A DNA stretch of 25,875 nucleotides. It comes from Cyanobacteria bacterium OH_SFB_17. GTDB lineage: Bacteria; Cyanobacteriota; Vampirovibrionia; Gastranaerophilales; Gastranaerophilaceae. Location of the stretch: positions 1 to 25,875 of the forward strand of contig JAEWYI010000118.1 of NCBI GenBank assembly GCA_023395735.1, written 5' to 3'. Positions within the stretch are counted from its first letter, which is position 1. Every line of letters starts with the position of its first letter. Positions 14,860 to 22,510 of this stretch are shown piece by piece. The notes under the pieces are model-generated. The model was not told the origin of the DNA, made no database searches, and saw only the letters and a list, made by a program, of their open reading frames with translations. The position numbers were made by a program, and so were the translations under genes.

Positions 14860-15729
14860 TTATATCACAAAATTATAACAAGTGTTTTCAACAATTTCGA
14901 GCATTGATTGAATAAAATTCTTGTATTTTTCTCTTGAAGTTTCACCGTTAAAAATAATATCGGCGTTTTGAGCGCAAGGATGAATGAAAATTTTAGCTTT
15001 GCTTGATGCATTTTCAAATATTCTTTCTGCAGAAGCCCCTAATCCTCTTTGTTGCGCGCGTTCAAAAAATCTTCTCTTTTGAACCGATTTGTCTATATCA
15101 ACAAAGATTTTAAAATCAAAAACATCTGAAATTCCGTCTACCAAAGTATACAAACCTTCTGATATTATGATTGAAGAAGGTTTTGCAAGCGTGCAATTGT
15201 CATATCTTTTTGCAGTTCCGGACATATCATATTTTGGAAGAAAAACTTCTTCTCTGTTCAATAACGTCTGAATATGTTTTTTCATCAAACTTAATTCTAT
15301 TGCATCCGGCACATCCAGGTCGTAATTTTTAACAAATTCAGCAAAAGAGCCGGCCTGAATAACCTCTTTTGAGCGATCATAATAATAATCGTCTGTGTTA
15401 ATCCTTGTTACAAGATTTTCCAACATAAATTCTTTTGAAAAACTGTCTAAAACATCCAAAGAATCCAACACAATCGTGGATTTTCCACTTGCTGTTTCTC
15501 CACAAACCCCTATTGCTGCTGGCCTTAAAGTCATTCCTGACATAAACATCGCAATCTTTTTGATTGTATTAGGAGCTATTTTTACAAAAATAGAGTCGAT
15601 TGAATTCAACTCCTTAATAAACAAATCATTTAAAGATTTTTCCAAAACTTGAAAACGTGAATGAAAAATTGGGTTTGTTACGCAATTTTTGGAATTATTT
15701 TCTACATTAACATTAGTCAGTACAGCCAA
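14860..15729 (-). CDS. Uridine kinase-like P-loop kinase
   Basis: The product has 289 residues from a TTG at 15729, preceded by AGGA about 8 bases upstream. The frame is open to a TTG at 15804, but that would add a hydrophobic 25-residue stretch unlikely in a cytoplasmic kinase. The P-loop GVCGETASGKST is at about residues 74-85. NTDDYYYDRSKE, the DVPDAIEL segment, IIISEGLYTLVD and DIDKSVQKRRFFERAQQRG place it in the uridine kinase/phosphoribulokinase family. About 75 residues precede the P-loop, longer than in Udk, so the substrate is uncertain; uridine is the default guess. It lies between a TPR gene (110-base gap) and nadD. Confidence 0.75.
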   Translation of the reverse strand: MAVLTNVNVENNSKNCVTNPIFHSRFQVLEKSLNDLFIKELNSIDSIFVKIAPNTIKKIAMFMSGMTLRPAAIGVCGETASGKSTIVLDSLDVLDSFSKEFMLENLVTRINTDDYYYDRSKEVIQAGSFAEFVKNYDLDVPDAIELSLMKKHIQTLLNREEVFLPKYDMSGTAKRYDNCTLAKPSSIIISEGLYTLVDGISDVFDFKIFVDIDKSVQKRRFFERAQQRGLGASAERIFENASSKAKIFIHPCAQNADIIFNGETSREKYKNFIQSMLEIVENTCYNFVI

Positions 15730-15839
15730 AATTTTTTTCCTGCTTATATTGTGATAATATTTGTTATTTATATTAAATATCAAAAAAACAAAAATTGCTA
15801 TCAATTTGAAGATTCTTAATATTTCTTTAATTTCTTAAA

Positions 15840-17558
15840 TTATATTTTTTTTAAAATCTTCTCTGACTGTTTTTTCTTTCCTATAGAAATCAAATAATTA
15901 GAATAATCTTTTGCAAGTTCTTTGTCCGATGGAGCAAGCCTATAACTGAATGAATACAACTTGAGAGCCTCATCTTCTTTTTTCAAGGTAGCTGCAAGCC
16001 GAGCACACAACCACTTAATCCTATAATCTCTCTGCTCTATTTCTCCTGCTTCCTGCGCCCAAACATAAGCATTCACAAAATCACCCATATCTTGATAAAA
16101 TTCGCTCATTTTAAGGTACAATTCTGCATTATCAAGATTAAGCGATATCGCCTTTTTCAAACTTTCAAGTGCAAATGTCTTGTCACCTTGATTAAACAAA
16201 GCAACAGCGTTGTAATAATATCCTTCCCAGTTGCTTGAATCGAGTTCAATAATTCCTTGAGCCCAATCATAAAGATTTTCAAAATCCTCTCTGGCAAGGC
16301 AAATTTTTGCAAGCACAAGTGAAGCATAAACAAAATTTTCATTAATATCGATTATGCTATGGGCCGTCTTTTCAGCTTCTTCATAATTTTTTTCCAACAT
16401 ATAAAATTCTGCAAGCTGACTTAAATAATTCACAGAATTAGGTTTTATATCAAGAGCTCTTAAAATCGCCTTTTTACCTAAATCATACATCATCAATTCT
16501 TTGTATACCTCGCACAAAGCAGAATAAATAAAGTCGTCTTCGTCATAGTCTTTTACTATTGTCTCCAACCTGTTTTTAGCTGATAGCAAATCACCTTTTT
16601 TTGCCGCAATCAATGATTCCAAGACGTTTGACAACACATGCTGAGGTTCGATTGTTTTTATACACCCAATTTCTCCCACAGCCTTGTCGTAATCTTTTTT
16701 CTGATAATGCAAATATGCAAAAGCAAAATGATAATTTACATTCATAGGTTCAAGACAGACTGCGAGGTTAAAAAATCTTGAAGCCTCATCCAGCCAGCCG
16801 TTTAAAAAATATGCACTCGCTAAATTATATGCATATTCAGCATTTTTTTCTTCTGCCTTTTGGGCTTGTGCAAAAAATGCTCCTGCTTTTGAAAAATTTT
16901 GAGCATTGAGTTCAAAAAGTCCTAAATAATTCCAAACTTGCGCATTAGGCGAAATTTTATCTAACTTTGTAAACATTTTCTTTGACTCTTCAAAAGCCCC
17001 CTCGTCATACATAATTTTTGCCAAAAGCAACATAGCCCTGTCGTTTTGAGGGTTAAAATCAAGAGTTTTATATAAAAATTCTTTTGATTTTTCAAAATTA
17101 CTCTGTTCATAGTATGTTGATGCAAGTGCGAAGAAAATTTCATCGTTAAGAATATCTTGGGGCAAAGATTCTATTTTTTTTATGGCATCATAATCCTTGA
17201 GTTTGTTCAAAATCGAAATTTGTTTTGCATAATTTTCGCTTGTTGCTTGAAGTTCACAAATCTTGTCACAAACAAGTTTTGCAGATCCATAATTACACAA
17301 TTTCTCGTCAATTTCTTGAAGCAACTTCAAACAATCAATGTGTTTTGGCGAAATATCCAAAACTTTTTCGATATAATAAACAGCACGCTCCCAATTTTCA
17401 AGAAGAAAATATAAATGGGCAAGTTGAGCCAGTATTTCAACATTGTCAGCATCAACCGTAAGTGCCTTGTAAAGCATTTCGATCGCAGGTTTGTAATATC
17501 CTTTGTTTTTCAATTCAAAAGATTTTTTAATATAATCTAAAACTTCAACGTTGCTCAT
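15840..17558 (-). CDS. Long tetratricopeptide repeat protein
   Basis: The 572-residue protein is built almost wholly of TPR helices, roughly 14-16 units by eye, with recurring patterns such as GYYKPAIEMLYKALTVDADN, NWERAVYYIEKVLDISP and NYEEAEKTAHSIIDINEN. There is no signal peptide or membrane segment, so it probably acts as a cytoplasmic or peripheral scaffold. Its ATG overlaps the stop of the FtsB-like gene (ATGA at 17558-17555), implying coupled translation and perhaps a joint role at the division site or envelope. Partners cannot be read from the sequence. Confidence 0.85.
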   Translation of the reverse strand: MSNVEVLDYIKKSFELKNKGYYKPAIEMLYKALTVDADNVEILAQLAHLYFLLENWERAVYYIEKVLDISPKHIDCLKLLQEIDEKLCNYGSAKLVCDKICELQATSENYAKQISILNKLKDYDAIKKIESLPQDILNDEIFFALASTYYEQSNFEKSKEFLYKTLDFNPQNDRAMLLLAKIMYDEGAFEESKKMFTKLDKISPNAQVWNYLGLFELNAQNFSKAGAFFAQAQKAEEKNAEYAYNLASAYFLNGWLDEASRFFNLAVCLEPMNVNYHFAFAYLHYQKKDYDKAVGEIGCIKTIEPQHVLSNVLESLIAAKKGDLLSAKNRLETIVKDYDEDDFIYSALCEVYKELMMYDLGKKAILRALDIKPNSVNYLSQLAEFYMLEKNYEEAEKTAHSIIDINENFVYASLVLAKICLAREDFENLYDWAQGIIELDSSNWEGYYYNAVALFNQGDKTFALESLKKAISLNLDNAELYLKMSEFYQDMGDFVNAYVWAQEAGEIEQRDYRIKWLCARLAATLKKEDEALKLYSFSYRLAPSDKELAKDYSNYLISIGKKKQSEKILKKI

Positions 17559-18010
17559 CTTTTACCAATAATTTTTTTCTTGCCGTTTCCTGTTTTATCG
17601 GAACTTGCTTCTTCTGCCGTATTAATTATGACAAGGACTTCGTCCTCGCCTGCCATTTTTAAATTATTTCTCGCAATAGACTCCAAGCTTGAAGCTGTTG
17701 AAAAATTCTTTATTTCTTCTTTTAATTTTTCGTTTCTTTGCTCAGCCTGATGTTTAGTTTTTTTCATCGTGTTAATTTTTGTTTGATAAGAAATTGTTTT
17801 TGATATGTTCAAAATTGCACTAAATCCAATTTGAGCAAGACATATAAGCAAAACAATCGTCAATAAAGAATAATAAACACGAATTTTTGTTTTTCGTTGT
17901 TTATTTTTTGTTTTGGTCTTATCAATCAGTGTTTCTGCTTCATGGGTGTCCAAAGGCTTTATAACCTTTTTCCCTGCAGCTTGATTCTTGTTTTTAGACT
18001 CGTCTTTCAT
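17555..18010 (-). CDS. FtsB/DivIC-like septum formation initiator protein
   Basis: This 151-residue bitopic membrane protein has a basic, Lys-rich cytoplasmic tail (1-43), one transmembrane helix (about 46-66, VYYSLLTIVLLICLAQIGFS), a coiled coil (about 75-105, rich in Lys/Glu/Gln) and the motif SLESIARNNLKMAGEDEVLVII, where FtsB/DivIC proteins have E.iAR..l.mv.pgE.v. Such proteins link FtsL and FtsQ/DivIB to septal peptidoglycan synthesis. A strong ribosome site, AAGAGGAG (minus strand, 18020-18013), lies just before the ATG. It appears first in a minus-strand run with the TPR, kinase, nadD and yqeK genes. Confidence 0.82.
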   Translation of the reverse strand: MKDESKNKNQAAGKKVIKPLDTHEAETLIDKTKTKNKQRKTKIRVYYSLLTIVLLICLAQIGFSAILNISKTISYQTKINTMKKTKHQAEQRNEKLKEEIKNFSTASSLESIARNNLKMAGEDEVLVIINTAEEASSDKTGNGKKKIIGKR

Positions 18011-18166
18011 AACTCCTCTTTATGCGCTTCTTGATAAATTTTTAAGGCATATTATACTTTTGTCAAAAACACCATGACACTATTATACCTCAATTTAGCA
18101 TTAATTGCAAAATCTCAAACTAAATTTTTACAATCACGCCAAACGCTCTCTATGAGAAGCTCTAAA

Positions 18167-18925
18167 TTACAGCTTAAATTTGGTTGAAAACCTAAGCGAA
18201 GATTTTACGTACTGGTCTTCATAAAAACTCTGACCGGCGCCAAGCTCAAAAGTAACATCATCTGCGTATTTTTTAAAATGCGGTGTATACCTCAAAACAA
18301 CTTCATTTTTCTTGTTAATCTGGTTTATATCAGTCTGCATAACATTCAATATAGAAAGCCTTTTCGTAAGTTTCAACTCAGGCACTATATAAATCTTGTC
18401 ACTGAAAGAATCAGAATTCATCGACGTATTTTTTGAAAACGAAGTGCTCAGTGCAAAATGTTTCCACTCATATTTACTAAATAAAGCTGTTGTATAACTT
18501 GCATTTGCGCTGTCCAAATAAGAATCATAGCTTGTGCCCAAACTAAATTTACCAAACTTGTAACTGTATCCGGCACTAACAGGATTTATCATATATTCCT
18601 GAGAAGAAAATTTTGAAGCATTTCTTATATCTGTTTTCATCGGCTCAAATGAAGGCTTTTTGGAATCTTGAAGCAATGATTTTGTTCCGATTTTTTTAGG
18701 TTTAGAAAAATTTATCTGGCTTGTAATTGCTTCATTATCTAGCTGAACAGCATTTTGCTCAACCTCCATTGGCTCGTCTGCAGAATTGTACTCCAAATGC
18801 CCCTCTAATTGTTCGGTTTGCTCTTCATTGAAATATTGACTAATATCTTCTTCTGGAACGTCCTCGGCAAAACATAAGGGCATGCTTATAAAAATTAAAA
18901 TTATCAGGAGTAAAATCTTTTTCAT
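18167..18925 (-). CDS. Predicted outer-membrane beta-barrel protein
   Basis: The 252-residue product has a clear Sec signal peptide, MKKILLLIILIFISMPLCFA, cleaved near residue 20. Residues about 21-105 are polar and probably disordered. From about 110, alternating hydrophobic and aromatic strands (AGYSYKFGKFSLGTSYDSYL, ALFSKYEWKHFALSTSFSK, EVVLRYTPHFKKYADDVTFE) end in LRFSTKFKL, resembling a small beta-barrel with an aromatic-rich final strand. I do not recognise a named family. It supports a Gram-negative envelope. It follows the Tic20-like gene by 65 bases. Confidence 0.72.
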   Translation of the reverse strand: MKKILLLIILIFISMPLCFAEDVPEEDISQYFNEEQTEQLEGHLEYNSADEPMEVEQNAVQLDNEAITSQINFSKPKKIGTKSLLQDSKKPSFEPMKTDIRNASKFSSQEYMINPVSAGYSYKFGKFSLGTSYDSYLDSANASYTTALFSKYEWKHFALSTSFSKNTSMNSDSFSDKIYIVPELKLTKRLSILNVMQTDINQINKKNEVVLRYTPHFKKYADDVTFELGAGQSFYEDQYVKSSLRFSTKFKL

Positions 18926-18990
18926 ATCGATATATTACGCCAAAATAAAGACTTTTTCAAGCAGAATACTTGAAGAAAAAACAACTTTTT

Positions 18991-19401
18991 TTAGTCTCTA
19001 ACATTTGCTTTTATAATGTCTGAAACCCAAGGCACATAGCTCAATTGCCCCTGTAAACAAGTTGCAACAAGATAAATTATTAACGCATAGACCGCCGCTT
19101 GTATTAATGAAAATCCGAAAAATATCGGCGCGTTAAAATAAAACGTAAATCTCAAAACCAATTGATTAACGAAAGGAATTATACTCAATATTGTCATTAT
19201 CAAGCCCATAAAATAACCTAAAAGGAAAAATGCGATTGATATGAAGATAGATTGAAAAATATGATATTTTAAATACGGTCTCAAATTATTTTTCGTAAAA
19301 ACACCTATCAAAAGCCAAATAAAACCAACAAAGCCCATTGTAATGTAGCTTAGTGAAGCTATAATTTTTTCTATTAAAAGAACATTTCCTCTGTTTTGCA
19401 T
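18991..19401 (-). CDS. Tic20-like multi-pass membrane protein
   Basis: The 136-residue protein has hydrophobic segments at about 12-32, 46-72 and 88-115. LRPYLKYHIFQSIFISIAFF followed later by CLQGQLSYVPWVSDIIKANVRD resembles the Tic20/Ycf60 pattern of cyanobacteria, in which a short N-terminal helix pair leads to a (R/K)(F/Y)(N/H)xxQ segment and the protein ends with G(x)YaeiPxiSdaaxxxvR. Cyanobacterial Tic20 homologues are inner-membrane proteins of unclear role, related to the chloroplast import channel. A DUF4870-type membrane protein is the main alternative. Two bases separate it from the upstream TPR gene, so they are one transcription unit. Confidence 0.55.
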   Translation of the reverse strand: MQNRGNVLLIEKIIASLSYITMGFVGFIWLLIGVFTKNNLRPYLKYHIFQSIFISIAFFLLGYFMGLIMTILSIIPFVNQLVLRFTFYFNAPIFFGFSLIQAAVYALIIYLVATCLQGQLSYVPWVSDIIKANVRD

Positions 19402-19403
19402 AA

Positions 19404-20453
19404 TTAATACACTTTCTTATCAATATACTCTTCTAATGCCTGAAGATAAACCAGCTTGTACTCATCATTATCCGGTGCAGATTTTATAGAGTCTCTGTAA
19501 TATACCAGCGCCTTTTCAAGATTCCCTTTAAGATAAAGAGCATTAGCCATTGAAACCTGCGCAAGCGCGTTTGAATAATCCGATTTAATAATCTTTTCAT
19601 ACTCTTCAAAAGCCTCATCTAGCTTGTTTAAATCAACATACAAATTGCCCAACAAAATTCTTGCAGCCGCTTCTTCCGGCTTAACTTCAATTGCTTTTTT
19701 ATAAAGCTCAACAGCTTCATCGTATTTTCCAAAATCGCTTTTGGAAATTGCAAATGAAATGTATACTCTATAATTGTCGCCTTCTGTTTCAATCGCTTTT
19801 TGATAATAAGCCCATGCTTCATCACCTTTTTTCATTGATGAAAAAGCGTTTGCGACGTATATATTGACAGCTTTATCTGTTGGATACATATCTGCAATTT
19901 TTTTGTAATGAGATAATGCTTCTTCATATTCTTTTGTTTTTAAATAAATATTACCTAAGCCAATATTTGCAGCGACGTCGTTTGAATCAATCGCCAAAAC
20001 TCTTTTGTAATAAACTTCAGATTCTGCCAAATTTTCAAAATCCCAGAACAATCTTGCAATTGCGTTGTAAATATCTTTTTCCGGTGAATTTAAGCTGAGC
20101 GCTCTGTTGTAGTAATACAAAGCCTGCGAAAAATTTTTCAGCTCCGCATATACATTTCCCATATTAAAAAATATCACATAATTCAAAGGTTCAAGCTCTT
20201 CTGCTCGCTTGAAAAAAGAAAACGCTTTTCTATAATCTTTTTTATAAAACCACAAACTTCCTGTATTTATTAATGCCAAAACATCATCAGGGCTCATTTC
20301 TAAAATGGTTTCGTATGTGGATATCATACTGTCGAATCTTGAATCCATTCCATACAAATTCGCCAAAGTATGGTAATGCTCAACATTCTTGGGCTCTTTT
20401 GCGATTTTCAAAATAATTTCTTGAATTTTTGAATTAATTTCTGAATTTTCCAT
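19404..20453 (-). CDS. Tetratricopeptide repeat protein
   Basis: The 349-residue protein has about nine consecutive TPR units, for example KDYRKAFSFFKRAEELEPLN, KNFSQALYYYNRALSLNSPE, KEYEEALSHYKKIADMYPTD and GKYDEAVELYKKAIEVKPEE, the last close to the TPR consensus. No signal peptide is present. It is distinct from the TPR gene at 15840-17558, though of the same type. It is followed after 2 bases by the Tic20-like gene, suggesting a membrane-associated assembly role; this is inference. Confidence 0.88.
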   Translation of the reverse strand: MENSEINSKIQEIILKIAKEPKNVEHYHTLANLYGMDSRFDSMISTYETILEMSPDDVLALINTGSLWFYKKDYRKAFSFFKRAEELEPLNYVIFFNMGNVYAELKNFSQALYYYNRALSLNSPEKDIYNAIARLFWDFENLAESEVYYKRVLAIDSNDVAANIGLGNIYLKTKEYEEALSHYKKIADMYPTDKAVNIYVANAFSSMKKGDEAWAYYQKAIETEGDNYRVYISFAISKSDFGKYDEAVELYKKAIEVKPEEAAARILLGNLYVDLNKLDEAFEEYEKIIKSDYSNALAQVSMANALYLKGNLEKALVYYRDSIKSAPDNDEYKLVYLQALEEYIDKKVY

Positions 20454-20585
20454 ACGTTTATTTTACAACATATTTAAAATTTGGCAAATAAGTTTACAAT
20501 TGTACAATTAGCCGTTGCAACTAAGTAGTCAATCTTTTTCAAGAGCACTTTCACTCGCACTCACAACTTGCTTAACACAAAAAAC

Positions 20586-20603
20586 AAACAAACGTTTGAT
20601 TGA
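20586..20603 (+). repeat. 18-bp exact repeat, copy 1
   Basis: AAACAAACGTTTGATTGA, containing the palindrome CAAACGTTTG, occurs here and exactly again at 22333-22350 in the same orientation. The copies flank the tandem prepilins and the XRE gene. The surrounding gap (20454-20638) also holds AGTTTACAATT at 20491-20501, echoed at 22370-22380. Confidence 0.55.
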
Positions 20604-20638
20604 CTTTTCTTGACTAATTTGCTTTTTGTAAAACCTGT

Positions 20639-21286
20639 TTAATAGCTTATACCTTGCATTACATAATACATACAGCCCAGCCCACTATACGTCCCTTTGT
20701 TTTGCCTGTTGCAATATATATTTGCTTTTAAATGTGTGTTTTCAGCACCCATTGGATATAAATTTTCGTCTATATATTGAAACATAAATAAATCTTTACC
20801 AAAGGCGTTAGGTTTTTTCATATACCCATTTACGTCAACTGATATCATTAGATTATTCTCGACATATATGTTATTAGAATTCTGGATTCCCCAAAACATT
20901 CCATCAGCAGTCACAAATTGCCCTTCATCCATATACAAAGTATAACCTTCTATTCCGTTAATTGTTTTATAAATTGTAGAATTTTCTGAAGATGGAACAC
21001 AATCTTTTATACTACAATCCTTAATAACTTTAAAATATTTCATAAATTCCGGCTTGAACGCGTTTACATCATTGTAAAATGGAAATAAACTGCCACCCTG
21101 CTCTGCCTTCATTTGCATAATTGCTTGATAAGCCTTTGAGTAAGCTGTTTTTGCCGCACCTTTAAATTCTTGTTCTTGCACATTTTCCATCAATTGAGGA
21201 ATTGTAAGCTCTGCGATTATCCCAATAATCCCCACGACAATAATTACTTCTGCAAGCGTAAAAGCTAATGATTTAAGACCTTTCAT
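20639..21286 (-). CDS. Prepilin-like (type IV pilin/pseudopilin) protein A
   Basis: This intact 215-residue protein starts with a short basic leader, MKGLKSLA, then FTLAEVIIVVGIIGIIAELT, the prepilin peptidase motif with Glu at +5 and a hydrophobic assembly helix. The body has FVTADGMFWGI, a VDVNGYMKKPNAFGKD block shared with the other two prepilins in this window, and a Cys-containing tail, YCNRQNKGTYSGLGCMYYVM. Two further cysteines (DCSIKDC) could form a disulfide. A GGAGA ribosome site precedes the ATG. It lies 58 bases downstream of a paralogue with closely similar N-terminal and C-terminal sequence, so the pair arose by tandem duplication. It could be a minor pilin or secreted pseudopilin; no pilus assembly genes are in the window. 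Confidence 0.85.
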   Translation of the reverse strand: MKGLKSLAFTLAEVIIVVGIIGIIAELTIPQLMENVQEQEFKGAAKTAYSKAYQAIMQMKAEQGGSLFPFYNDVNAFKPEFMKYFKVIKDCSIKDCVPSSENSTIYKTINGIEGYTLYMDEGQFVTADGMFWGIQNSNNIYVENNLMISVDVNGYMKKPNAFGKDLFMFQYIDENLYPMGAENTHLKANIYCNRQNKGTYSGLGCMYYVMQGISY

Positions 21287-21344
21287 TGATTCTCCATTTG
21301 TATAAAAAACATTATAACTATAATATTATAACATATATAATAAT

Positions 21345-22005
21345 TTAGCTTGCATAATCAATTCCCTGCATTACATAATACATACAACCAAAACCCTGTG
21401 CAGCACTTGAAATGTTTTTATTACAATAAGTTTGAGCAGGGAAAATACTATTTTCGGTTCCCATTGGCAATAATTGATCATTTATGTAGTCAAATACAAA
21501 AACGTCTTTTCCGAAAATATTTGGCTTTTTTAAATAACCGTTGACATCAACTATAATCCAAATCCTTGCATCTTTAGGAGCTACAGCGGGATTTTCTATT
21601 GCCCAAAACATTCCATCTGTGGTAATAAATTGACCATCATCGAGATAATATGCACTTGCAACTGTTTTTGATAAAGTTTGATATAAGGTAGAAGTTGGTG
21701 CAACACAATCATATGAACCACAATCTTTTATCACTTTAAAATATTTGATAAAAACAGGTTTAAATGTTCGTCCTCCTCCATACAAAGAAAAGAGGTTGCC
21801 TCCCCCTTTCATCGCTTTTTATTTGATTGAACGCTTGATAGGCTTTTGAGTAAGCTTCTTTTGCGGCACTTTTAAACTGCTGTTCCTGCACATTTTCCAT
21901 CAATGTTGGAATCGTAAGCTCAGCGATAATGCCAATTATTCCGACAACAATTATAACTTCTGCAAGCGTAAAAGCATTTAGTTTCATTCTTTTAAAATTT
22001 ATCAC
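21345..22005 (-). pseudogene. Prepilin-like protein B, frameshifted
   Basis: A GTG at 22005 follows AGGAG (minus strand 22016-22012) by 6 bases and gives leader MINFKRMKLNA before FTLAEVIIVVGIIGIIAELT. The frame leaves homology after AYQAFNQIKSDER and continues in another frame as GGNLFSLYGGGRTFKPVFIKYF, matching the paralogue's GGSLFPFY...FKPEFMKYF. The shift falls at a homopolymer, CCCCC then TTT at 21802-21809 on the plus strand. Removing one base restores about 219 residues. The C-terminal part keeps FITTDGMFW, VDVNGYLKKPNIFGKD and GFGCMYYVMQGIDYAS. It may be a true pseudogene, a phase-variable gene or an assembly error. Confidence 0.78.
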
Positions 22006-22030
22006 CAATCACTCCTATTCTTTATTGTGA

Positions 22031-22073
22031 AATCGCAATGACATTGCAAATATTATATCAGATAATTGCGATT
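22031..22073. promoter_or_regulatory. Divergent pilin/XRE promoter region with operator-like inverted repeat
   Basis: AATCGCAAT (22031-22039) and ATTGCGATT (22065-22073) form a perfect 9-bp inverted repeat with a 25-base gap. Between and over them lie a plus-strand promoter, ATGACA (22038-22043), 17 bases, GATAAT (22061-22066), and a minus-strand TATAAT (22057-22052) for the pilin gene. The second arm abuts the XRE ATG at 22074. This fits autoregulation plus control of the divergent pilin by the XRE protein. Confidence 0.5.
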
Positions 22074-22310
22074 ATGCAATACTTGAAACAATTGGCAAAT
22101 TATATCCATAAAAAAAGGCAAGAACTTGGGCTTTCCTTAAACCAATTCTGCATTGAATGCGAAATCGAGCCATCTGCACTCAGTCGTTTTGAAAACGGAA
22201 AACAAAATCTTAAAATTCCTAATCTTATCAAAATTGCAAAACGTTTCGATATGACACTTGGCGAATTTCTTATTCAATTTGAACAAAACACAAACCAAAA
22301 TGAAATCTAA
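22074..22310 (+). CDS. XRE-family transcriptional regulator
   Basis: The 78-residue protein from the ATG at 22074 is a full XRE helix-turn-helix: LANYIHKKRQELGLSLNQFCIECEIEPSALSRFENGKQNLKIPNLIKIAKRFDMTLGEFL, with ENGK and ALSRF at the recognition turn. The frame is open 12 codons further up, but those codons would cover the predicted promoter and operator. GATAAT ends 7 bases before the ATG and no ribosome site is seen, so a leaderless message is likely. It is divergent from prepilin B by 68 bases and is inferred to bind the inverted repeat between them. It is not closely similar to the XRE protein at 1621-1836. Confidence 0.82.
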   Translation: MQYLKQLANYIHKKRQELGLSLNQFCIECEIEPSALSRFENGKQNLKIPNLIKIAKRFDMTLGEFLIQFEQNTNQNEI

Positions 22311-22332
22311 AAAGAAAAATAACACAAAAATT

Positions 22333-22350
22333 AAACAAACGTTTGATTGA
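22333..22350 (+). repeat. 18-bp exact repeat, copy 2
   Basis: This is an exact second copy of the 18-mer at 20586-20603, followed here by a T-run. It lies 22 bases past the XRE stop codon, so it could contribute to termination, but the palindrome is weak and AT-rich. Confidence 0.55.
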
Positions 22351-22510
22351 TTTTTTTATTTGAATTCGAAGTTTACAATTAGCTGTTTTATTTGAATTGA
22401 ATTTCATCAAAATAATAACCCAATTTATTTTCTATCTTAAGATTAAATAAATATTTATCCCTGAACCGTTTTACATGCTAAAATATTATTGAAAGAATTA
22501 GGGATTTATC

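Noticed and set aside
15730..15804. Signal peptide or membrane anchor on the kinase (MIAIFVFLIFNIN)
   Set aside because: The segment comes from an upstream TTG without a ribosome site. A TTG at 15729 with AGGA upstream gives a normal cytoplasmic kinase.
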